Shown here: positions 50,805 through 60,928 of the stretch, one piece after another | How the letters are laid out: the number at the start of each line of letters is the position of its first letter | Position numbering within the stretch: the first letter of the stretch is position 1 | From: Zoroaster sp. YZ-2022 | Lineage: Eukaryota > Echinodermata > Asteroidea > Forcipulatida > Zoroasteridae | Length of the DNA stretch: 64,000 bases | Reading direction: 5' to 3' | Assembly: GCA_029582265.1 (NCBI GenBank) | Contig: CM055822.1 | Span: 38,022,679 to 38,086,678 of the forward strand | Program-made: the position numbers and the translations under genes | Notes under the pieces: model-generated | Databases searched by the model: none | The model's input: the letters and a program-made list of their open reading frames with translations, nothing else | Told to the model about the DNA's origin: nothing

Positions 50805-53365
50805 AGTGGACCAGTCACCATACTACATGGGGATACAGCGTAGATGATGACGCTGGTGAGCAACTTGACTCTTGGGTATCTGTCTCGGATCGATACCTCC
50901 TTCATGATGCCAAACAACCAGGTACCTTCTTTTCGCGGAGATGGAGGAAAGACTTATGCTTTATGTCGAAAGATGAATCTGGACACCCTCTCCATGCATC
51001 GCGCAAGATCCTCTCCAACTTTCCTCATAGTCAACATCGACCAGCCCTGATCCACATTGGCATTGAGATCCCTGTCATCTCATCCAAGCTACAACCACGC
51101 TGGAACTTCAGGAAAGCTGATTGGGAAGGTTTCTCAGCTGAGGTCGACGAACAGATCATCAAACTTGAACCTTCCCCCACAAGCTATGCTGACTTATGCA
51201 AGGTACTGAAAGAAGCAGCCAAGAAGCACATCCCTCGAGGCTTCCGCAAATACTACACCCCTTGCTGGCTCCCAGAATCTGAAGAGCTACTTAAACAGTA
51301 CCAAGATTCGGGCGACCCAGATGTTGCCAGACGACATCGATGGCATGAGATGGTGGAGAACCTTGACTTCACTCATTCCAGCAGGAAAGCTTGGAAGCTA
51401 CTCAGAAATCTTGGAGCAGCTGCACCAGCCCAATACCAACCACCTAAGGTAGCGGCTAATGCTGTTGCCTCACGCATGCTTCAGAATTCCAAGGTAGCCT
51501 CAACTAAAGAAGCTAGACAACAAGTGAGAAAGAACCTATCGCAAAGCATCTCTTCTTCCCCTTCTACAAGCTCTTTGGCCAACCCCTACTCTAAGGGTGA
51601 TGTGGATAAAGGCCTATCTTCGATGAAGGTTGGGAAAGCAGCTGGAATTGATGGCATCTACCCAGAATTCCTGAAGAACCTTGGCCCCAAGGGACGAGTC
51701 TGGCTGGCCTTACTCTTCACTCACATCCATTTGACGGGAGTCATCCCACGACCATGGAGAGAGGCAAAAGTCATTGCCATATTAAAGCCAGGTAAACCGG
51801 CTGACGACCCTGGCAGCTATCGGCCCATCTCACTTCTTTGCACATCATACAAACTATTTGAGCGTCTCCTACTTGCCAGGCTCTCTCCTCTAGTAGAACC
51901 CATCCTACCTAATGAGCAAGCAGGCTTCAGACCTGGCAGAAGCTGTGCCGATCAAGTACTAGCTCTCACTACCTTCATCGAGACTGGCTACCAACGGGCT
52001 CTTAAAACAGGCGTGGCCCTCATTGATCTCTCCTCTGCCTACGACACAGTTTGGCGGCATGGCCTCCTGTACAAGGCTTCCAAGATCTTCAAATGCCAAA
52101 CTACCATGCGCGTCCTCTCTTCCATTCTCAGCAATCGAAGATTCAGGGTCGCGCTTGGCGACCAAGTGAGTTCTAAGAGGACACTAAATGATGGCCTTCC
52201 TCAAGGTTCTGTCCTAGCTCCAATGCTCTTTAACATCTATGTGAGTGATATGCCAGACACTACTTCAAGAAAATTTGCATACGCTGATGACCTTGCCCTT
52301 GCCACCCAAGCCACAGATTTTGAAGACCTCAACGGAACCCTAACACAGGACCTGAAGAAGATGGAGGAATATTTCACCTTCTGGTGCCTCTGCCCAAATC
52401 CTTCCAAGACCACGGTTACTGCATTCCACCTTAGCAACCGTTTGGCTAGGACAGAACTCCAAGTTTTGTTTTGTGGCAAACCAGTCAAACATGAGGAATT
52501 CCCAAAGTATCTTGGAGTTACCCTTGACCGGAGTCTCACATACAAGGAACACCTGAAAAAGACAGCAGAAAAGTTGAAGACCAGGGTCAACATCGTCAAC
52601 AAATTGGCAGGTACTAGCTGGGGATCTAGTGTTCACACTCTACGCACTGCAAGCCTTGCTCTTGTGTACTGCACAGCTGAATACTGTGCATCGGTATGGG
52701 CTGAGAGCTGCCATGCCAAACGAGTTGACACCATCCTGAACTCAGCAATGAGAACTATCTCGGGTACTCTTCGATCTACTCCCATCCAGTGGCTCCCTGT
52801 TCTCTCTCACATCAATCCTCCCGACATACGCAGGAAAGAACGGATGCTGAAAGAACTGGGACGCATTGAAGCCAACCCAGACCTGCCTATACATGAGGAC
52901 CTGAACAACCTGCCTAGAATGCGCCTTAAATCTCGCAAACCTTTCTGGGCTTCCATAGAGGCCCTTGAAGATGTCAATTTTGAACTAAATTCCAAATTGC
53001 AAAATCTCTGGGCAGATGCCAATGTCGCCAACAAAGACCTTGTCCAGGACCCTACAAGAGAAGTCCCAGGCTTCAACCTCCCTCGAAAACAGTGGACAGC
53101 TCTTAACAGGATCAGGACTTCTTGTGCCAGAACAGCTCATCATCTGAACAAATGGAAGTTGATAGACAGCCCTGTTTGTGACTGCGGGCATCCTGACCAG
53201 ACTGTCCAGCACATAGTCCAAGACTGCCCTCTTAGACGTTTCCCTGGAGGTCTCAAGGCAATCCATGAAGTCACAGACGCAGCACTGGCCTGGCTGTCTA
53301 ACCTGGATCTGACGCTCTAAGCTGCTCATCATCATACGAAAGAAGAAGCATTGAGTTTGAAAATC
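50805..53365 (+). mobile_element. 5'-truncated LINE (I/Nimb/jockey-like) with intact RT frame
   Basis: The open frame 50639-53320 (893 codons) enters the element near SHHTTWGYS, the end of an apurinic-type endonuclease domain; the first ~55 codons are flanking DNA. The reverse transcriptase follows: GKAAGIDGIYPEFLK, YRPISLLCTSYKLFERLL, NEQAGFRPGRSCADQ, LIDLSSAYDTVW, GLPQGSVLAPMLFNIYVSD and the catalytic FAYADD at residues 546-551. A C-terminal Cys/His cluster (CDCGHPDQTVQHIVQDC, ~845-862) is typical of the I and jockey groups. The frame is undamaged after truncation, so insertion is recent. It ends in a GAAAGAAGAAG tail. Confidence 0.85.
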
Positions 53366-53594
53366 AAAATAACAAATTGCCGGCAAACCAAATTATAGAA
53401 AATCCCTGCATACTTTTTGATAAGTCCAACAAGCTGTTTAATTGCTGTTCAATCATTCAAGTGACAGTACTTTGTACGGTAACCATCACATCAAACCACG
53501 TGAAGTCATAGCGAATGGAACGATTTATACAAGCAAATCAATTTCGCTAAAAATAGCATACTGATATGCTTAGGCCGGAATGATATGTCTACGT
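53366..53594. other. non-coding spacer
   Basis: No feature recognised between the LINE tail and the next MITE. Confidence 0.4.
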
Positions 53595-53805
53595 CAGTGG
53601 CGTAGTCAAAGGGGGGCGCAGGGGGATATCGCCTCCACTTGTTGGCAAAATTGAGTCTGTCGGTAAATTCACAAACTTGTTGGTATTTCTGAACTTCTGA
53701 ACGTCGGAAATATTTTTAGTTTTGATTCAGTAAATTTACCTCCAAAATTCCCCCTCCCCCCCCCCCCCCCACACACACACACTGAAAATCCTGGCTACAC
53801 CACTG
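53595..53805. mobile_element. MITE, CAGTGGCGTAG...CTACACCACTG
   Basis: The ends CAGTGGCGTAGTC and CTGGCTACACCACTG are imperfect inverted repeats similar to the hAT MITE at 46420-46639. A poly-C and (CA)n tract precedes the right end. The flanks do not give a clean 8-bp duplication. Confidence 0.55.
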
Positions 53806-54211
53806 CGTCACAACCTTTGTAGTGCTTGCAACAAATTATTGTAAGTGCAAGGTACCGGTTGAATTGATTGCGAGTGAGACGTTGGGCGTTGGGCCGGTAG
53901 GGGCGCTGACCTGCCCAGACCTTGGCCAAGAGTTTAAGAGAGAACTGGTTCGGTTAAGCAGTGGGTATAAAGCAACCAAGCAACACTGAGCCCCTGCCTC
54001 ACAATATTTTTTTCTACTGCAGTATACAATTGTCATTATGTTATATAAGCCGATTTAAAAATGGTGTTTCTATTTCTATTTCTTTAAAAATTAATGGTTT
54101 TATTTGTATAAATTCCAAATATAGCACGTCATACACTTTTCAAATGTTTCCCAAAATGTTGGGGAAATGACATTATTCTAAGGCATTTTATCCAATGTTC
54201 TGTTGCATTTA
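53806..54211. other. non-coding spacer
   Basis: No gene recognised. Short frames of 66-69 codons on both strands look like chance. Confidence 0.4.
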
Positions 54212-55255
54212 CACTATTGTGGGTCAACAAAATAATAAGGGGCGGACACAAACATTGTTGTAACAATATCAAATGAGGTTGGTTTATTAACATTCTCTCT
54301 ATTCAACAATAATAAAAGGCACTAATAACATGTATGACAAGAGTCGTAGCGTAGTTCAGGTACGTGTCAATAGTTAGACTTAATACTTGTCTTGTACTTT
54401 ACATATACGAGTTCCGAATGGTGTGTACGAGTACTATAAAGGGATCGGATACAGTCAGTAAGGGCACTGCTACACCGAGAGACGGACGGCTGGTCAGTCT
54501 CGACGACGGGGACCACCAGGGCTTGACTACACGGGATGTCTGGACGGGGCCAGAGTGTGTATCAGACCGCACTTGCTAGGCGAACCAATGGTCGATCGAC
54601 GCACTGCACCATTGGTTCAACGAATGAGGCACTGCACTGTTTCAACAAGTCATAGTTCGGTATATCGTACTGTCATGGATCGAATCGCATTGCAGATATT
54701 ATTTGGAACCGCACTTCTGCCGATATCAGGAAATCTTGGGGTTTATATAGGAATCTGGGGCCTAGGAATGAATAAAACATTCGCCTAGTTTAGCATCTTA
54801 GCCAATAAGAAGCTTGCTTTCCGCGTCTAAGGGTAGAAACGTGTGCAAAATCAGGTTATAAAACAGGTCCTTGTTCCATTATAAGGAAAGGTATTTGACG
54901 AAAGTAAAGTGAGTGACAACTTAGAAAGGAGGGCGTGTTCTAGGGGGTATGCTTACTGGGGGGCTAAGCTAGCTATTGCACGAGGGGAGCAGCGGTTGTG
55001 TATGGGAGCAAGAGACACGAACCAAGCCTATGACTGAGCGGGTCAGTCACGGTGACTGTTTGGCCGTGCTACACCCACAAACCGTGTTTGGTGTGTAGGG
55101 TGGACTCCGAGGAATGTATGCGTCAAAAGGATGGGCTCCTAGCCACGTGGCGGTAGGGTGTGGCACGCACGCAAAGCTCTCGCTGGTGTTGCATTATGGA
55201 TTGCGTTGGCGCTGGATATGCATGAGCAAAAGTAGCACCCTTGGAAGGATTGCAT
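54212..55255 (-). mobile_element. putative solo LTR (copy B), inverted relative to copy A
   Basis: Read on the minus strand, it aligns with 22236-23313: GCAATCCTT at the 5' side, CACCAGCGAGAGC, GGTTTGTGGGTGTAGCACGG, TATATAAACCCC (a good TATA box) and TTGACCCACAATA at the 3' end. The first ~170 bp of copy A, including TGTTACG, are not found, so copy B is 5'-incomplete. It lacks both CATGTA insertions of copy A. Confidence 0.6.
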
Positions 55256-55374
55256 ATTGTAATGTTTGTCTTAACCTATTCCTTAAGCGCACGGGTAGCG
55301 TGATAGGCTTCTAAGGCAATAGGCTCCTGCGGTGGTGGATCGCAGCTTCCAAGTCGGTGAATGCAGCTCTGAGG

Positions 55375-55515
55375 TGTTCACAGTGAGGATCCCATGCAGA
55401 TCACAGTGAGGATCGCACACACATCTCACACAGTGAGGATCCCATACAGATAACAGTGATGATCCCATGCAGATCTTACACAGTGAGGATCCTATACCGA
55501 TAACAGTGAGGATCT
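55375..55515. repeat. minisatellite, ACAGTGAGGATCCCATGCAG units
   Basis: Six units of 20-28 bp built on CAGTGAGGATC and CCATGCAGAT. Unit length and sequence vary. Confidence 0.7.
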
Positions 55516-56530
55516 CTAGTTACACTAATGCTAAAGTAAATGGACACCAGAAACGGTTTTATATGGTGATTACATAACACACTTTATTCAGAGCAACTTC
55601 TTATATAGGATCTCAACCCCTATATACAGTGTTATCACTGCATTTAAAAACTTGGTCCCATCGTCAATTTGACCTCTCTTGGAAAAGTACTCATAACTCT
55701 GTCAAAAATTATCAGATTTGGACGTTTGATGTCTCATGTTAAAGTGGAAAGGTGTATCTTTCAAACCATACATATATTATCTATGTTGGTTACTCATTCT
55801 ACGTCTGGCATTCCGTTTAATTTTGTTTGCATTTTTTTTTAGACACACTGTATACAACGCATGTAAAATCAAGTCATGTACAAAACATATTGACCTATAC
55901 ATTAGTACAGTAAGTAACTGACCAATCAGTGTTGTGAGTGAGCCCTAATGCATGATGTAAACAAAGGTGACTAGAGCGGAATGTTCCATTGTGTAAAAGG
56001 TGATAAATATAGATCCATCGGAATTCAGACCTCCGTGTACCACCCGGAGGGCTAAACAAAACCTATATGTAAAGATTCGTAATTTATTGCTTAATAATAA
56101 TATCCATGTTAAACAGAAAAAAAATGGAACGCAAGGAAGTTATAGAGCATTGTTTGCCGAACTAATTTGTTTTTATCGGACGTAAAGCCGTGCGTCGTCC
56201 AGTGAAAAAAAACAGACGTAGTTATTCCGCGGAAGAACCGACCATTATTTGGAGGTACTGTACATATGCCGTTCCTTTATTTTTTTTGTCTTTAAACTGT
56301 AAAATCACATTTTATTCATTCAAATGCTATTTTAGTTTAATTATTGTAATTTAAGTGACATATAGTTTATTTAGTCATAACATGTACAATTTTATCACGA
56401 TGAACATTTGTTTTATAATGATACCCCCCCCCCCTGTAAATGGTGTAGTCTTTGTTGATAAACGCCGCCGTGCATGAAGGATTGTACATGTACATGAGTA
56501 GTGTGTTAGATGAGGGAACCGGACCACCTA
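55516..56530. other. boundary zone before the virus-like island
   Basis: No gene recognised. The sequence becomes increasingly AT-rich and host repeats stop after about 56.5 kb (last TACATGTA near 56485). The left end of the island must lie here or just to the right; I could not find its terminal repeat because the other end is outside the window. Confidence 0.4.
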
Positions 56531-56532
56531 CT

Positions 56533-56645
56533 CAAAAAAATCATTTTCTTCAAATTCGCTGGGTAGTGGTAGGGCGTTTCTTAAAACTAGCATTTTTAGA
56601 AAAAATCATTTTCTTCAAATCCTCTGGGTAGTAGTAGGGCGTTTT
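56533..56645 (+). repeat. direct duplication upstream of the clamp gene
   Basis: Two ~45-bp copies containing AAAAATCATTTTCTTCAAAT and GGGTAGT-GTAGGGCGTTT lie at 56533-56580 and 56597-56644. They are about 110 bp before the first island gene and could be promoter or origin repeats. That role is inference only. Confidence 0.55.
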
Positions 56646-56753
56646 GGAAAAAGCAGTTTTACACATGTTTTAAGCATAAAATAGATACTTCACGTTTTTT
56701 TCAATTTTTTTTTTACGTTTATATTTTCTAAATATATATTGATTACAGAGACG

Positions 56754-57776
56754 ATGCAAGCTCAACAACAATTTTTATCGAAATACGGTGTAGAGACAAT
56801 GAATAGTTTTGATAAAGAATTTGAAGAAACATTTTTTAAATCAAACGATGAAAAATCGAATGATGAAACGCAAACGCTAACACCCAACAACAAAAGTACT
56901 AATGAATATGCACCCTTGGTTTGTAACAAGTCTAAATTTTCACCCTTGGTTTGTAACAAGTTAGATAAATCTAAATTTTTACAACTCGATGAAACATTGA
57001 AAATCAAACAAGACTACGAATACGATTTTTATTTTAAAATAGAAGCTGGACATGTGTTTAAAATTTTAATAGATGTTTTATTAGGTATTAAACCCAAAGC
57101 TTATTTTAAGGTAGATGAAACGGGGTTTTATTATAGTGAGATGGATTTATCAGAAAGAATATTAGTAAAAGTATCATTGAACACAGAAAACTTTTCAGAA
57201 TTTAAATGTGAAAACCCAATTGATTTTTAAATAAATTTAAAAATTTTACAAAAAATTACTCGTAGTATTAAACGAAAAGTTTCAATAACCGTTTACGTTA
57301 AAAAAAACCAGTTGTTTATCGAAACATGCGACGTTAAAAAACGAGAAACTAACTACGTAAATATTTACGTTGTTGGCTCATCAGTAATAAAACACCCTAT
57401 TGACGATGATTATTACTGTCCTTATATGGTTGAAAGTGGCGATTTTTCAAAACTTAAAAAAATGTTGCATGCAAACTCAACGCTAACTATTAGCATGAGC
57501 AATCTAGAATACATTAGCTTTTCAAATGATGACAATTGTGTTTATGGTACATGTTTTGAATTTGGCAATGTACATAAAAAGCAGCTGCTTACTTATTCAG
57601 CTACTTTTGATTCGACTCTATTTAACGCTCTATTGAAATTGTCGCCTTTAAACAAAGAAATACAATTTCATTCACCCAAAAACGAAAAAGCTACATTAAA
57701 AATTACAGCGTCAGTAAGCAATTTAGGAAAAATTACAGCTTATATTAAAGACGAAAGTTTTGAAACGGATGAATAA
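56754..57776 (+). pseudogene. PCNA-like sliding clamp with an in-frame stop
   Basis: The frame from ATG 56754 stops at TAA 57228-57230, yet the same frame continues open to 57776. The second part has no ATG until 57426, so it is not an independent gene. Both parts align by pattern with PCNA. Before the stop, FKIEAGHVFKILIDVLLG matches the first clamp helix. After it come a KILQKI helix, VESGDFSKLKKML (like PSGEFARICRDL in PCNA), LTISMSNLEYISF, and near the C-terminus LGKITAYIKDESF in place of the MGHLKYYL strand. A ~90-residue N-terminal extension holds a duplicated PLVCNK motif. PCNA clamps tether polymerases to DNA. The TAA may be a real inactivation, recoding or a read error. Confidence 0.65.
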
Positions 57777-57888
57777 ACAACAAGAAAGAAAAAAACTTGT
57801 AAGTGTAAACAAAAAATTATTATCTAAACAAGTAATAAAAGAGTATGCAAAAAATAATCGTTCCTTGCAGATGGTTAATAATTGGTAA
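57769..57888 (+). CDS. short Lys-rich ORF overlapping the clamp stop
   Basis: A 39-codon frame starts inside the clamp stop (ATGAATAA) and overlaps the start of the next gene at 57845. It is basic (QQERKKLVSVNKKLL) with no recognisable domain. Stop-start overlaps are common in compact viral genomes, which is the only support. Confidence 0.25.
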   Translation: MNKQQERKKLVSVNKKLLSKQVIKEYAKNNRSLQMVNNW

Positions 57889-58144
57889 AACGTACAAATG
57901 TTGCGTGCGTAGTTCACCCAACGTAAACTATTGCGCTTTTCATCAGTTTAAAATTAAAAAAGGAAAAACCTCGCCGGTAGAGTGTAAAAATTGTAAAAAA
58001 GGTACAAAAACAACAACGGGTTTATGCACAAACTGCGCGAGAGCATTAAAAGTAAAAACTTCTTACCAAATGAACAAAAAAGCTACGCGGTTGTTTAATT
58101 TAGTAATGGCAGAGTTAATAGAGAAAAAAATTAATGTTGAGTAA
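57845..58144 (+). CDS. small zinc-ribbon protein, unknown role
   Basis: 99 residues. The N-terminal half has a C-x9-CC-x9-C-x2-H pattern (PCRWLI...KCCVRSS...YCAFHQF), like small Cys/His modules seen in large DNA viruses. The second half has CKNC and CTNC, a classical zinc ribbon spacing. A basic C-terminal helix follows. It probably binds zinc and perhaps nucleic acid or protein. It starts 68 bp after the clamp stop and overlaps the next gene by 11 bp. Confidence 0.6.
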   Translation: MQKIIVPCRWLIIGKTYKCCVRSSPNVNYCAFHQFKIKKGKTSPVECKNCKKGTKTTTGLCTNCARALKVKTSYQMNKKATRLFNLVMAELIEKKINVE

Positions 58145-58499
58145 TATCAATATGGGTGAACTATTGAGAACGTGTATACTTTATCTTATCGATGATTTAA
58201 AACGCTTCGCGTCAGCGTCGTTTTGCAACAACTCGTACGATATTATATTTTTAGAATGTTATATTAAAAACATTCCCGCACAACAATTGATTATAATCGT
58301 GCGGGAAAAACTAGTTCCAGCGTCAGAGTTGTTTAAATCTAGAAATTTAGCTGGTATAAAAGAATATTTACACGCGCTCGGTTTAGACGCGGAGCGCATC
58401 GACTCGTATTATAACGAGTTTGCGAGTATAAACGAAATAAACAAAGAAACTATTTTTTGGCATTTAGAACAAATTATAAACATTGTACTAAAACTTTAA
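58134..58499 (+). CDS. uncharacterised helical protein of the island
   Basis: 121 residues, ATG 58134 overlapping the previous stop. The sequence is helix-rich and hydrophobic in heptads (CILYLIDDLKRF, QQLIIIVREKL, HLEQIINIVLKL) and has no domain I recognise. A later Met (58152) is an alternative start. The DNA near its 5' end contains the GC-rich word CGCTTCGCGTCAGCG that recurs in the island. Confidence 0.55.
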   Translation: MLSNINMGELLRTCILYLIDDLKRFASASFCNNSYDIIFLECYIKNIPAQQLIIIVREKLVPASELFKSRNLAGIKEYLHALGLDAERIDSYYNEFASINEINKETIFWHLEQIINIVLKL

Positions 58500-58536
58500 A
58501 TTGTACGGTGGTGGTCTACTCATTACTCGCTCCGCT

Positions 58537-58555
58537 ACTCGCGAAGCGAGTTTTT
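58537..58555 (+). terminator. hairpin followed by T-run between convergent genes
   Basis: ACTCGC-GAA-GCGAGT is a perfect 6-bp stem with a 3-base loop, followed directly by TTTT. It lies 38 bp after the stop of 58134-58499 and 66 bp before the stop of the minus-strand gene. A second hairpin (ACGCT...AGCGT) is at 58563-58579. Hairpins set transcript ends in Mimivirus; a similar role here is inference. Confidence 0.4.
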
Positions 58556-58620
58556 GATCATCACGCTCCGCGACAGCGTAATAATGTTTATTTACGCTCA
58601 CTTTAAACTCAAAAGTTTTT

Positions 58621-59220
58621 CTATAAGAATTTTTTTTCTACGTCAGAGTCGGCAGTTTTAACCTCTGTTTTTGATGATAAACTTGCTGGTTTAACCGTTG
58701 TTGTTTTACTCTCACGGTTACGTATTTTTTCTTTCATTTTATAATATTTATCTAGCTCTTCGCACACGAGCGTAAATTCTTCTTGACTAACGTAGCCGTC
58801 TTCGATAGCTTTACTAACGTGGTTTTCGATCGTGTTGAGTTTACTCGATGCTAAAATTCGTATTTCATCGTGTTTTTTAGCTTTTTTAAGCAATTTATTT
58901 TTTACATACTTGAGAGCGAACGCTCCCCCACCCAACCCCAAAGCTAAACCTTCTAAAGAGAGTCCCACCGGTGACGACACGACTGTGGCGATACTGGCTA
59001 TTCCGATGGATCCTGCCCCCATACAGCCCAATTCAGCTATCGTTTCTACTATATTACAAGCGTTGATGATTTTATTATATTTTTTATATACGGCTTCGCG
59101 TTCGTTTATTTCGATTCGTAATTCTTTTTGAATATTATCGATTTTTTGCAATCGAAATGATTTAGCGTCATTCGTAATGATTGGTAAATTCGGATAAAGT
59201 ACGTTCGTTGATTCACTCAT
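58621..59220 (-). CDS. virus-like protein with Gly-rich membrane segment
   Basis: 199 residues. N-terminal motif YPNLPIITNDAKSFRLQKI, then an amphipathic helix. A long Gly/Ala-rich hydrophobic stretch (~60-105; GIASIATVVSSPVGLSLEGL, LGLGGGAFALKYV) precedes a conserved-looking block KKHDEIRILASSKLNTI and an EF-like helical tail. I recall similar uncharacterised ORFs in many copies in cnidarian and other invertebrate genomes (memory, not checked). A membrane-associated virion or entry-related protein is one possibility. It is the last gene of a four-gene minus-strand series. Confidence 0.65.
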   Translation of the reverse strand: MSESTNVLYPNLPIITNDAKSFRLQKIDNIQKELRIEINEREAVYKKYNKIINACNIVETIAELGCMGAGSIGIASIATVVSSPVGLSLEGLALGLGGGAFALKYVKNKLLKKAKKHDEIRILASSKLNTIENHVSKAIEDGYVSQEEFTLVCEELDKYYKMKEKIRNRESKTTTVKPASLSSKTEVKTADSDVEKKFL

Positions 59221-59247
59221 TGTTTTTATTATAGTAAAAGATTATAT

Positions 59248-59709
59248 TTAAATGGGAATAGTTCTAACAATTGTCTCGTAACAGATTCCTACAACTAGAG
59301 AGCCTATTAAATTTATAGTTATATATATATATTTTTTTTTGCCGTCTGAATTAAAAACGTAGCAAAATGCATATTCTACATATTGTGTTTTATTTGTTAA
59401 CTCCAAACTATTAACGATAAAAAAAATATCTACTCCACCACTATCAATAGAGGACTTTTCTATCGTAATAGAATGTGAATTACTATCACCTATGGTAATT
59501 CTAACGAAGAACGAAAGTAACAAGCTCTCTCTAAATATAGTAAAACCTACTACATCTCTATACCAAGATAATTCAACTTCTGAATCGCTATATAAAATGT
59601 TTTTATCAAACCTTTTTTCAGGTTCGATGTACTCAGTTTTAACAAATCTTTTTGGCTCACTCGTTATACGCTTCGCGTCAGCGCGACTAGGACCGTAAAT
59701 GCTCGCCAT
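59248..59709 (-). CDS. MASIYGPSR paralog 1
   Basis: 153 residues starting MASIYGPSRADAKRIT. The body is beta-rich and hydrophobic near the end (NLIGSLVVGICYETIVRTI). It shares its first nine residues, length and C-terminal pattern (G-L-x-x-x-ICY-x-x-x-x) with the neighbour upstream. The CGCTTCGCGTCAGCG word is embedded in its coding DNA near the start. Function unknown; a small structural protein is plausible. Confidence 0.65.
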   Translation of the reverse strand: MASIYGPSRADAKRITSEPKRFVKTEYIEPEKRFDKNILYSDSEVELSWYRDVVGFTIFRESLLLSFFVRITIGDSNSHSITIEKSSIDSGGVDIFFIVNSLELTNKTQYVEYAFCYVFNSDGKKKYIYITINLIGSLVVGICYETIVRTIPI

Positions 59710-59730
59710 ATTTATAATACACGTTTATTA

Positions 59731-60225
59731 TTAATTTAAAGGCAAACTTTTAATTTTAATATTGTAACATATTTTAGAATTTAACGCGCCGAAAAAACTA
59801 GCTTCGACAAAAACTTTTCTAACATTTCGTATTTTAAAACACATTTCATATTTTAAATGTTGAATTTCATGATCGAGAAAATGAAATTTTACATCTCGTT
59901 GCGGAGAGGGAATATAATAAATGTTGGGAGCGTAATCGCGCGTTGATGAATGCGTAACAAAACTATTAGTTTTTATAAACTGCGTAAAAATGCTGCAATA
60001 CGTAGGCGCGGTCGTAAACAAGAAAAAGGGTTGTTTAAACGTATCGTGCCATCCGAGAACAACGCCGACTTTTTCAATTAAAACTACTCTATGTAAAATT
60101 TCATCTCTGTTTAGATATCCGTGATGTTCGTAAATTTCGCTATTCAATATCGGTAAAAATTTACCGCTAGCTCCAGCGGTAGCGACAACGACACTCGTGC
60201 GACTGGGTCCGTAAATGCTCGCCAT
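59731..60225 (-). CDS. MASIYGPSR paralog 2
   Basis: 164 residues starting MASIYGPSRTSVVVATAGAS and ending FFGALNSKICYNIKIKSL. It lies 21 bp upstream of its paralog and 2 bp downstream of 60228-60905, consistent with a co-transcribed block. After the identical start the two diverge strongly, so the MASIYGPSR peptide itself is under selection, perhaps as a binding or packaging signal. Confidence 0.65.
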   Translation of the reverse strand: MASIYGPSRTSVVVATAGASGKFLPILNSEIYEHHGYLNRDEILHRVVLIEKVGVVLGWHDTFKQPFFLFTTAPTYCSIFTQFIKTNSFVTHSSTRDYAPNIYYIPSPQRDVKFHFLDHEIQHLKYEMCFKIRNVRKVFVEASFFGALNSKICYNIKIKSLPLN

Positions 60226-60227
60226 AT

Positions 60228-60905
60228 TTATATTATTTCTATATTTAAAATAATTGGAAAACCGTGATTATGTATATCTCTGCTTTTGCTATCTCTAACT
60301 CGAAAAGTCAACTCGTTAAAAGTGCCGGCTCGTAATTTTTTGTTTAGTGGATTTTTATATTCCATGTAAATGCTTTCTCCAAACGACGCGTCTTGCAAAG
60401 GAAAAGAGTTTAAAATAGTGCAAGGTTTACCGTTGAAATAATTATCGGTCGTAGAAATTTGATCGCAATGAATGTATATAATTTTAAAAAGTTGTACGTC
60501 AATTTTGTTTGTGTATTCTCCCGCGGTTAGAAATTCGCTGTGAAGCCCGAGTAAATTAGCTAACCCGCTAGTAAATTTAATAGTCTTGTTTGCTTCAGCC
60601 AATTTAAAAACGAATTCACCCGTAGTTTTATTAATTGTAAACGTTATCCAAGGCTCATCTTGCACTATAACGTTTACAATTTCGTTAATATTGTAAAGCC
60701 CCGGTTCGATAAATGTTATATTACCTTCTGATTCACCCACCTCGCGAACGAGTATTCTTTCTTTTTTACGAATGTTGTAATATCCCACCCAAATGTTTGC
60801 GCTGTGTAATATAATCGAGAGGTTGTCTCGCCGATTATCGATAACGTTATCCAATTTAATCGATCCACCTTCTTTACCGATTTCGATTTCGAATGTATGA
60901 TACAT
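60228..60905 (-). CDS. candidate jelly-roll (penton-like) virion protein
   Basis: 225 residues from ATG 60905 (MYHTFEIEIG). A longer frame from 60956 would overlap the divergent gene and is less likely. It is beta-rich throughout, with LYNINEIVNVIV, FTSGLANLLGL, IIYIHCDQIS, NGKPCTILNSFPL and a final FNELTFRVRDSKSR strand pair. The order resembles the uncharacterised 'IYCD...PLL...VRD' proteins of invertebrate Polinton-like elements that are thought to be minor capsid proteins. The resemblance is from memory; a fold search would decide. Confidence 0.55.
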   Translation of the reverse strand: MYHTFEIEIGKEGGSIKLDNVIDNRRDNLSIILHSANIWVGYYNIRKKERILVREVGESEGNITFIEPGLYNINEIVNVIVQDEPWITFTINKTTGEFVFKLAEANKTIKFTSGLANLLGLHSEFLTAGEYTNKIDVQLFKIIYIHCDQISTTDNYFNGKPCTILNSFPLQDASFGESIYMEYKNPLNKKLRAGTFNELTFRVRDSKSRDIHNHGFPIILNIEII

Positions 60906-60928
60906 TTTATTATTAAAAGTTATAATAA
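60906..60928. promoter_or_regulatory. 23-bp divergent intergenic promoter region
   Basis: The only sequence between two divergent start codons is AT-only apart from one G (TTTATTATTAAAAGTTATAA). Any promoter must lie here or inside the neighbouring genes, as in compact viral genomes. Confidence 0.4.

Noticed and set aside
51959..53386. Long antisense frames across the LINE
   Set aside because: Shadows of the reverse-transcriptase frame with no domain of their own.
56739..56753. Clamp-gene start at 56739 and second-half start at 57312
   Set aside because: Both positions are TTG. The first ATG of the gene is 56754, and the second part has no credible start, which supports one interrupted gene.
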